From Phlyctochytrium arcticum (lineage: Eukaryota > Chytridiomycota > Chytridiomycetes > Chytridiales > Chytridiaceae), in the NCBI GenBank assembly GCA_025602905.1, contig JAHLKI010000067.1:1-40552 (forward strand): 40,552 nt of DNA, given 5' to 3'. Both the position numbers and the translations under genes were made by a program. The notes under the pieces were generated by a model. The model had not been told where the DNA came from, ran no database searches, and worked only from the letters and a program-made list of their open reading frames with translations. Below are positions 34,444-40,552 of the stretch, one piece after another (position 1 is the stretch's first letter; every line of letters starts with the position of its first letter).

Positions 34444-35907
34444 TTATTCGGTGATAGAATCTTTGACTGTATTAACTAGAACTATGTGCTGTTCAGGTGC
34501 AATGTCGCCAGCTGTTCTTTCAGGTGCTTCGTCTAGAACAATCTTCAAATCCTTGAGCATCGCCTCGGTTGCCCGCACGCTGTCGCAACCCGACGTAACC
34601 CGAACTAGGTCGAAAAGGATCGCTCGAAGCTCTCCCTGCGGCGTCCGGTACAGACCAACATGTGCCCACTTCAAGTCCCGGTGCCAGTATCCCTGTCCCG
34701 CCATCGATTTGATCGCAGCAACCGTAGCCGAACGGACCGCAGGATCGTCAGGTGGTTGAGAATCAATTGACACTGGCTGCACGTAAGGCATTACGAGAAA
34801 GTGATCTTCCCGGGACCGTCGAACGAAAGAAGAGGCATTCCAAAGCTTGTTCCAAAGATCTGACTCGAAGGTCGCTTCGTCTTTGGAGTTTGCGCCCTGG
34901 TACACCTTCACCACGCAACCGCGCCCGGCGCTGTTGCATGCCAGCCACGCATGCCCGTCCCCGCCACCGTGAAGGTCGGCAAGAAGATAGAATTCCTCTG
35001 AAGATGAGTGAGGAAGAACATTGAAATCCACGGGTGAAGTCGAAACTCTGGTGGACCACGTCACCTCTTGGGGCTTAAGGCATAACGCAAAGCGCTTGTT
35101 TAAGATCGTAGATAGATTCGGTGGCACAATGGCGGATGATGCCATCTTGCATACAGCGGTCGCGAGTACCAACGGAAGCCGTTTGTCGTCAAAGCGGAAA
35201 CTACCAGTGGTAGAAAGGGTTCGACCAGTAAAGGGGGGCGTGAAGGTCGCCTCTTTTGTGACTGCATGATCACTGCTTCGTACTCCCCAAGTTGGTATCT
35301 CCGGCAAAAAACCCCACATCTGAAATGCCTTCCCTTTTCCGTCGGAGATCAGTGGCGCACTGATAGGAGCCTCGGCAGCATCCGTGTCGCTGTCCGACAA
35401 CCAGCAGATACGCCAGTCTTCGTACGTTGTGAGAATGCCGTAAACGTGCTGCAACCCCTGAAACTGTTTGAGCGCCAGCATGTAGTCAAAAATTTGTCCC
35501 TGTACTTCATCGTTGTCCAGGACGTCGTTACCAGGCTTTTTCACTTCGATGACACCAATCGGGGCGTTGTTGGTGTTGAGCAAGTAAAAGAAATCAGCCT
35601 TCTGCGTGCCGAACATGGTCAGCTCTTCCTGGAGACGCACTTGCTTTTGAAACCCCAGAATCCTGAGCGTATCTCGAAGTACGGCACCAACGAGGCTCTT
35701 GATGTCTCCCTCGCTACCCCAGCTTATTCCGGTTTCCGTCCTCATCCATATCTCTGATGTTATGTCCGACAAGCTTTCACGATCCAACAATTGCAGATTC
35801 TTTCGAATGCTCGTCGCAGCCCCGTGACGCTCTTTGTTTCCTCGACTTGATGATATAGACACCCCGCGCGGTCCCAGGGCGGGCAGACTATCATTCAAAA
35901 ACGACAT
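34444..35907 (-). CDS. Crinkler-like protein: PD-(D/E)XK nuclease plus kinase-like domain
   Basis: A single intronless exon of 487 aa. Residues about 55-165 resemble the REase-type domain of Crinkler (CRN) and CR-toxin families, with Asp105 (KADFFYL) and Glu121-x-Lys123 (GVIEVKKPG). Residues about 300-470 form a kinase-like domain: GGGDGHAWLA (glycine loop region, 314-323), VVKVY with Lys334, LVMPYVQPV, WHRDLKWAHVGLY (HRD at 409-411) and LFDLVRV where the DFG motif is DLV. REase-kinase fusions are known in chytrids and oomycetes, where some act as effectors or in conflict between genetic elements. I see no LFLAK-type N-terminal header or signal peptide, so secretion is not supported. The gene lies between the two element copies. 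Confidence 0.8.
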   Translation of the reverse strand: MSFLNDSLPALGPRGVSISSSRGNKERHGAATSIRKNLQLLDRESLSDITSEIWMRTETGISWGSEGDIKSLVGAVLRDTLRILGFQKQVRLQEELTMFGTQKADFFYLLNTNNAPIGVIEVKKPGNDVLDNDEVQGQIFDYMLALKQFQGLQHVYGILTTYEDWRICWLSDSDTDAAEAPISAPLISDGKGKAFQMWGFLPEIPTWGVRSSDHAVTKEATFTPPFTGRTLSTTGSFRFDDKRLPLVLATAVCKMASSAIVPPNLSTILNKRFALCLKPQEVTWSTRVSTSPVDFNVLPHSSSEEFYLLADLHGGGDGHAWLACNSAGRGCVVKVYQGANSKDEATFESDLWNKLWNASSFVRRSREDHFLVMPYVQPVSIDSQPPDDPAVRSATVAAIKSMAGQGYWHRDLKWAHVGLYRTPQGELRAILFDLVRVTSGCDSVRATEAMLKDLKIVLDEAPERTAGDIAPEQHIVLVNTVKDSITE

Positions 35908-36212
35908 GCTCTCTTACTATACATTGGACGGAAATGTTTTGACGTCTGCTCTATGTTTCCGATCCTCCGTTTGACAATTCCTGTAGAAGGTCGGTGAAGT
36001 GAAAGTCCCGGGGTGAAAGTGCCCCCTTTGCACGTGATCATTTGACGTGTGTGACGCGACAACACGTAGCGTGACGTAAGCAAAGCATTTGCACTCGAAC
36101 CTCATTTATTTGATGGTTGCTAGGTACTAGTGACATTATCCATCGCCTCCACACTAAGAAATGCAAAGCATCTCAAATTTCCCTCGTATCTCCGCACCTT
36201 CGATTTCCAATC
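35908..36212. other. Divergent intergenic region
   Basis: About 305 bp between the Crinkler-like gene (leftward) and the 54-aa ORF (rightward). It contains CACGTG and several TGACGT/ACGTGT-like elements at about 36030-36080 that could act as bZIP-type sites for a shared promoter. This is inference from motifs only. Confidence 0.4.
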
Positions 36213-36377
36213 ATGTCCGACATTGTCTCCGCCTTACAACAGATCACAAACAACGAACCTACTCATCTTGCAAAGGAACAGCTAAAGAAGTATTTCGAAT
36301 CAAACAACGGTATGGACATCGATGCCAAGACCACCTACATCTACAAGTTGTTTGTTGAACTCTGTGATAGTGCATAA
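36213..36377 (+). CDS. Small ORF (54 aa) ending inside the second palindrome
   Basis: A hypothetical, mostly helical, charged protein with no recognised family. The start is the ATG at 36213 after a pyrimidine-rich leader. The last codons (ELCDSA, then TAA) fall inside the 64-bp palindrome, in the same reading frame as in the unrelated gene at 31506 (DLCDSA, then TGA). It may be a truncated host gene whose end was replaced by the element. Confidence 0.45.
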   Translation: MSDIVSALQQITNNEPTHLAKEQLKKYFESNNGMDIDAKTTYIYKLFVELCDSA

Positions 36378-36425
36378 CCAAATCCCATAGTATATACTAT
36401 GGGATTTGGTTATGCACTATCACAG
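36362..36425. repeat. Perfect 64-bp spacer-less palindrome, element copy B
   Basis: Two 32-nt arms with no spacer or mismatch: CTGTGATAGTGCAT, then AACCAA, then ATCCCATAGTAT. Compared with the palindrome at 32000-32061 the outer and inner blocks are identical, but the middle block differs (AACCAA against GAAAA), and the change is mirrored exactly in the other arm. Confidence 0.95.
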
Positions 36426-36490
36426 GGGAGATTCCAACTATGGGCCAACTATGGGCCAACTATGGGCCAACTATGTGCCAACTATGTGCC
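36426..36490 (+). repeat. CAACTATG tandem repeats, copy B
   Basis: About five units of CCAACTATGGG or CCAACTATGTG at a regular 11-nt spacing, homologous to the array at 32062-32130. Confidence 0.85.
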
Positions 36491-36716
36491 ACATTACACC
36501 GGACTTTACACCGGGCTTTACACCGTGTAATACGCTGTGTACGGGACTTCCAGAAAATTCACAAATTTCTTCTGTCAAAATTTGACACCTTACAAGTCGG
36601 CGAAGAATATTCTTCGCCCCATTTACAAGTCCCGTAATGAGCGTATTACACCGGTGTAATACGCTCATTACACCGTGTAATACGCTCATTACACCGTGTA
36701 ATACGCTCATTACGGG
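36490..36716. repeat. Amplified ATTACACC/GGTGTAAT block with long inverted repeat, copy B
   Basis: It includes a perfect 20-bp palindrome GGCGAAGAATATTCTTCGCC (36599-36618). It also has an inverted repeat with exact 21-nt arms at 36631-36651 and 36696-36716. Between and within the arms ATTACACCG(G)TGTAAT plus ACGCTC is repeated three times. Copy A has only the two-unit version, so the block was amplified and inverted in copy B. Confidence 0.88.
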
Positions 36717-37104
36717 ACTTCCGTCAATTTATCACGATTTTAATTGTTGCAATTTGAAAATATTGTTATTACAATTCCATTATCTTTACTTTTATCCCAA
36801 CATTCTCGCTACATCCATCATCGGGTCGCCGAAGTATTTTCACATCTCCCCGCTACATGTACAAATATTTGTACCGTGTTGATGCTTCCCTGAATCCCTC
36901 GGAATGTTCCCAGTCTATCAATTCTTCTCAATAAATGTCGCTTCCATTCTTCTCCTGCGATGATTGATATTTTCGAATGATTTCTCCGGTGTGGAGCGGC
37001 CCCTTTACGGGACTTTCAAACCTTTATAACATTCTCTGCTATCGATATCATATCGATGTCATATCGATATCATTCCGAATTCTTTTCTGGATAAGACATA
37101 TCGA

Positions 37105-37505
37105 TATCATCCCAAAAAAAGGTGACACTTTTGGTGACACTTTTGGTGACAGTTTTTTTTACTCCACGTCTCGAGTGAGAGACACTTTTCATTATATATT
37201 TCCCTCCATTTTACATGTAGGTGACAGAGATGACAGTTTTTTTGAGGTAAAGTCCCTGGGGATATAGTTTTTAGACTAGTGATTAGTTGTTCACACGTTC
37301 TGTGAACTTCTGCTCACTCATAAAAATTCTATACAAAAAATAAACTTACAAAAAAACTGTCATTTCTGTCACCCTTTTTTTCCCTTCATAGAAACACTAC
37401 ACAACTTTATTAATAAATTTTTATTTTCCTACATGTATCGAGTGGTGACAGTTTTTTTTTTACCTGTCACCAAACTGTCACCTTTTCCAAAAAACTGTCA
37501 CCCCT
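37105..37505. other. Origin-like iteron module, copy B (GGTGACA type)
   Basis: Architecture as in copy A: three forward units near 37111-37150, two forward near 37217-37238, core, two reverse near 37355-37373, one forward near 37445 and three reverse near 37465-37503. The iteron core is GGTGACAGTTTT or GGTGACACTTTT, not GGTGCA. The core stem-loop GTTCACACGTTCTGTGAAC (37289-37307) keeps the copy-A stem and changes the loop. The module lies just downstream of the stop codon of the SF3 helicase gene, as expected for an origin and its initiator. Confidence 0.68.
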
Positions 37506-37522
37506 CTTCATCAATCCCCGAT

Positions 37523-40006
37523 TCACTCATTCTTCCATTCTATCCCTACAAAGTATCGAGTCGTCTTTGTTCGTTTCTCCGATACTACCGCTCTCAGTTC
37601 TTTGTAAAATGTGTTTCGCTCACAAAGAGTTGTGGATCCAACATTATCGGCCAGATACTTATCGTAGATTGCGGTTCTTTCAATTTTGTCTTCGGGGTTG
37701 TTGGTCAATTTATAAGTCATTTTGAACCATTTCGCAACGGTTAGAGAATTTACCAGATTCTTTTTAGTATACTCATTGACCTCCTCTGGAACCTTTATCG
37801 ATAAATCCAAAGTTCCATCCTTCTTTACAAACTTTGCTTTAAAGTATTGCAGCAATATGAGAATAAATGTGTCTCGATATTCTGGAGAGGATAAAAGTCT
37901 TTTAAGGTTTGGATCAACTTGACGAACAATTTGTTCATCTTCACCATCATCCATTTGGACGGCCTCTTCTTCATCCTCTTCTTCATCATTACATTCTGCA
38001 AATGTAACGGTGTAAGGGATCATTTTCGCCGAAAGAGCAATAGCAGTATCGATACGGTCGAATTTTGGATCTTCGTTTGTTTGAATATGGAGTGCCCCAG
38101 TCATAGGGAACGTAAGAGGTTTGCCGTGAAGTGTCCGAACCGGATAAGGGTCATTTCCTCGAATGATTTTAATTTCATCAGAAGCAAAGGATTGACCAAC
38201 TTGAGGCTCAGAAGTTGCGAGATATCTCTTACCGAAACAGTTGAACATTTGCGCATTTGGGGCATCACGTTGACCTTTGCTGCGAGTAGTAATATTTTCA
38301 GGTTTGATAAAGTAGAAATAAGTCCCAAAAGTAGATGTAATTAGCGCGGTTTCAGCACCCTTCCCGTTACGACCGCCTCCTTTTTGTACGTAAAAGGACT
38401 CCTCTACAACCTTTCCATATAAACATCGTGCAAGTTGAGCGATACGATAGTCACGTATATTATCGCATGGAAAAATGCTTACAATGAATGAGGCGATTTC
38501 CTCTTTAATGTCCGCATCTACTCCATCGCTAGGGAAAGGATACCCACAAGTGTGCAAGATGTAATCTTTGGCTTGAAAAGGACGAAACTCACCCGTGGTA
38601 AGGTCGTAAACGCCATCGGTGAATGCGAACAGATGAGGATTTGAAAGAAAGAGCCCGATACAATTGTCGTTTTTAACAGAGAGTCTATCGACATTTTTGG
38701 CCACATTCCCGGAAAAATCATTCATTTCGATCGTACGTTGAAATTGTTTAAACACATCTTTAAGGTCGTTGACATTCTGCATATCGTCATCTGCCTCTTG
38801 GATAAGAGATTTAAAGGAGGACACCAGAGTTTCGGCAACTTGAATATTTAAGTCACTTGATCCAATAGTGTCATACTCGCGCCAGATATTGTCTTTCCCG
38901 AGGATATAGAGAAAACCGCTTGTATGTTTCATGATACTATCGGCACTTTGCTCTTCAATAAACCATTTTGCGGCGTTGAGATGTGTTGGAGCATAAAGTC
39001 GCTTGAAATCGAAATATTTCCATTTGCCAGATGGTAAGTCCCGCAACGCTTCGAAATCAAGGTCATCTTTTTGTTTTTTCTTGGGTGGCTCATCATCATC
39101 ATCCTCCTCATCATCATCTTCCTCCAAAGGGTCATACTTCAAACGGAATTTCTCCAAAAACGCATCAGACACAAGGAGTGGTTTTTCCGCCAGTTTAATA
39201 TGAATACCACATTCGTCAAAGACGAATTGTGAACATTCATCAAGTAACTCTTGAGTCATATCGTGACCCTCTCTTTTCCTAATCATTCCACCATCAAAGA
39301 TTAGAGCATCGACCGACCACCCCCTATCGGTAAAGAATCGATCCATTAAAAGTGTCACTTTCTTTTCGAGGGTTTGGGTAACTTGTGCGATAAAACTACC
39401 TTCGCGATTACCCTTAATAGTAGCGTCCCGGGATGTTCTGACTTTTTCCCAAATGTCGGGATACTCGTTTTTTAGAATGGGGCAAAGTGTGGTGTAAACG
39501 GCCGAGTGTATTTCAGAAAAGAAAGGGTCACTGATTTTACGCCCAGCAAAAAGCATCATGGAAACGACCTCTTGTTTGTCAATTTTTTTTTCTGTCAAGA
39601 TAGTAGAGCGATTTTCGACATAGTGAGTTAGAGCATCACAAGTGATAGAATGCCTTTTAAAGAGATGTGCAATTAAAGTAAATATAGAGTTTACTTGGTC
39701 GATATCATGATACCGTCCTGCTGCTAGATACTGTCTGAAATGATTATCTCTTGCCTCGAGATTCTGAAGAGACAGTCCTCTAGCCCACAATCTGCCAATT
39801 TGTTCTAGGGCGCTTTTCTCTGAATAAGCATATTCAGTGCGATAAAGATTTTTTCCGACTTTGCGATACTTAAGAGCACGCAAACGGGTCTTCATTTTGT
39901 GTAAAACGAATGGACTCTGAAGACAATATTTGATATGAGTGTCATTGATATATTCGAACTTTTCGAGTGCGGTATCGCTTGATAATTTTGGACAAAAGTC
40001 AGACAT
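37523..40006 (-). CDS. D5-like superfamily 3 helicase, primase-helicase type
   Basis: A replicative helicase of the kind encoded by large DNA viruses, virophage-like elements and some plasmids. One uninterrupted exon of 827 aa; AT-rich, unlike the intron-containing host genes. The N-terminal half (1-290) has DALIFDGGMIRKREG (234-248), possibly belonging to a primase-type domain; I cannot assign it firmly. An acidic tract followed by PPKKKQK (about 295-313) looks like a nuclear localisation signal. The helicase core has FTDGVYDLTTGEFRP (462-476), Walker A GGGRNGKGA (543-551), Walker B region KRYLATSEPQ (593-602), motif C ALHIQTNEDPKFDRID (638-653) and a following IPY segment. A second acidic insertion (672-690) follows. 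The C-terminus (NTFYKELRAVVSEKR) is a winged-helix-like tail conserved in the copy-A fragment. The intact frame suggests recent acquisition or continued use. Confidence 0.85.
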   Translation of the reverse strand: MSDFCPKLSSDTALEKFEYINDTHIKYCLQSPFVLHKMKTRLRALKYRKVGKNLYRTEYAYSEKSALEQIGRLWARGLSLQNLEARDNHFRQYLAAGRYHDIDQVNSIFTLIAHLFKRHSITCDALTHYVENRSTILTEKKIDKQEVVSMMLFAGRKISDPFFSEIHSAVYTTLCPILKNEYPDIWEKVRTSRDATIKGNREGSFIAQVTQTLEKKVTLLMDRFFTDRGWSVDALIFDGGMIRKREGHDMTQELLDECSQFVFDECGIHIKLAEKPLLVSDAFLEKFRLKYDPLEEDDDEEDDDDEPPKKKQKDDLDFEALRDLPSGKWKYFDFKRLYAPTHLNAAKWFIEEQSADSIMKHTSGFLYILGKDNIWREYDTIGSSDLNIQVAETLVSSFKSLIQEADDDMQNVNDLKDVFKQFQRTIEMNDFSGNVAKNVDRLSVKNDNCIGLFLSNPHLFAFTDGVYDLTTGEFRPFQAKDYILHTCGYPFPSDGVDADIKEEIASFIVSIFPCDNIRDYRIAQLARCLYGKVVEESFYVQKGGGRNGKGAETALITSTFGTYFYFIKPENITTRSKGQRDAPNAQMFNCFGKRYLATSEPQVGQSFASDEIKIIRGNDPYPVRTLHGKPLTFPMTGALHIQTNEDPKFDRIDTAIALSAKMIPYTVTFAECNDEEEDEEEAVQMDDGEDEQIVRQVDPNLKRLLSSPEYRDTFILILLQYFKAKFVKKDGTLDLSIKVPEEVNEYTKKNLVNSLTVAKWFKMTYKLTNNPEDKIERTAIYDKYLADNVGSTTLCERNTFYKELRAVVSEKRTKTTRYFVGIEWKNE

Positions 40007-40242
40007 AATTGTTGTTATTGAATGTTTAGTATCTTTCCTTCTTTAAACAAGAGTTTTATTTCTTTAAATAACAATTAAACGCAACATCGACATTCAAAAC
40101 GGTATTGGTCATAATCCATCATATACATCGAAATTTCTCGAATTCGATGTAGACGATGACTCTTTCAAACGCAACACATGAAATATTGATTCATATTTAA
40201 AAAGATAGTAAAATAGTTTAGCATTATTTTAATATTCTTGCA
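40007..40242. promoter_or_regulatory. AT-rich divergent promoter region
   Basis: 236 bp between the divergent helicase and HTH genes. It contains AAACGCAACA twice, an inverted repeat ACATCGAA..TTCGATGT with a 10-nt loop at about 40124-40150, and long A/T runs before each start. The HTH protein could autoregulate here; that is inference. Confidence 0.45.
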
Positions 40243-40440
40243 ATGACTGGGTCAAAAAGCATCTATACAGCAGTTGTAACTTTCCTGGGAGAAGAACGAA
40301 CGGTTGAAGCACGGAGCATTCGACAATTGGCACGAAAACTCGGCGTATCTCATCCGACAATTCATAAAATGCTCAACAATCGCGAAACTACTCGGATGAA
40401 GGCTGTAATCACAGAAAGACCAAAGAATACAGAAAAGTGA
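40243..40440 (+). CDS. Small helix-turn-helix protein (65 aa)
   Basis: ATG at 40243, TGA at 40438-40440. Residues about 25-45 (SIRQLARKLGVSHPTIHKML) form a classical HTH resembling the N-terminal HTH of resolvases, transposases or phage-type regulators. The rest is short, basic and unlike a full transposase. It is divergent from the helicase and probably a regulator or accessory DNA-binding protein of the element. A hairpin-forming inverted repeat follows 25 nt after the stop. Confidence 0.65.
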   Translation: MTGSKSIYTAVVTFLGEERTVEARSIRQLARKLGVSHPTIHKMLNNRETTRMKAVITERPKNTEK

Positions 40441-40464
40441 TATCTTTAAGGGCTATGAGGAAAA

Positions 40465-40545
40465 GGGGGGGTCAAATCGATATTCTTGATAATCTCGATC
40501 GTGTAGGAACATTAGGAACATTAAGATTATCGATATTACCCCCCC
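40465..40545. repeat. Inverted repeat with G7/C7 ends, downstream of the HTH gene
   Basis: Arms of 23 nt (40465-40487 and 40523-40545) pair with three mismatches. The left arm begins with seven G and the right arm ends with seven C. The 35-nt spacer contains the direct repeat TAGGAACAT. It could be a 3'-end hairpin or the start of another element boundary; the window ends seven bases later. Confidence 0.7.
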
Positions 40546-40552
40546 ACCTCCC

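Noticed and set aside
32000..36425. Helitron or Helentron termini
   Set aside because: The palindromes are far longer than Helitron 3' hairpins, no CTRR end was seen, and no Rep/helicase protein of that family is present; the helicase here is SF3.
36426..37505. Short regular repeats as a possible CRISPR-like array
   Set aside because: The units are 8-21 nt, partly palindromic, in both orientations and without unique spacers of constant length. They resemble iterons, and the context is eukaryotic.

Overview
The window looks like nuclear DNA of an early-diverging fungus, most likely a chytrid. Host genes carry many short introns (about 39-80 nt, GTAAGT-like donors). The encoded proteins are fungal or eukaryotic housekeeping types, and the tRNA-Lys(CTT) is eukaryotic. 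The phylum is inferred from gene character only; no database was consulted.

Layout. (1) 1-5425: no convincing gene; degenerate dispersed repeats. (2) 5426-7613 (-): an unrecognised Cys-rich protein gene with two apparent frameshifts. (3) 7807-10622: a complete Mutator-like transposon (MULE) with 101-bp terminal inverted repeats, a 9-bp target duplication and an intact one-intron transposase gene. (4) 11059-11131 (-): tRNA-Lys. (5) 11309-25370 (+): CFT1/CPSF160 (16 exons), a PTC7-type PP2C phosphatase, and a coiled-coil tail-anchored protein with a run of TQT (dynein light chain-like) motifs. (6) 25543-30581 (-): the RFC2/RFC4-type clamp-loader subunit, a CBS-domain (AMPK-gamma-like) protein, and a Gfo/Idh/MocA-type oxidoreductase. 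(7) 30757-30829 (+): a second, identical tRNA-Lys. (8) 31.4 kb to the end: accessory DNA of a different character.

The accessory part holds two diverged copies (A, about 32.0-33.5 kb; B, 36.36 kb to beyond the window end) of an AT-rich element. Each copy starts at a perfect, spacer-less palindrome of 62 or 64 bp that overlaps the last codons of a short upstream ORF. Next come CAACTATG tandem repeats, an ATTACACC/GGTGTAAT palindrome-repeat block, the relic of a small gene, and an origin-like module: short iterons arranged symmetrically around a core with a conserved stem-loop. Copy B then carries an intact intronless 827-aa D5-like SF3 helicase (primase-helicase type) and a divergent 65-aa HTH protein. 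Copy A keeps only the last 34 codons of that helicase before breaking into a decayed IS630/Tc1-type transposase. The module architecture is the same in both copies, but the iteron core is GGTGCA throughout A and GGTGACA throughout B, as if the element had changed its initiator-binding specificity. Between the copies lies a Crinkler-like gene (PD-(D/E)XK nuclease plus kinase-like domain). I infer an integrated self-replicating element, virus- or plasmid-derived, that may be undescribed; its right end is not in the window.
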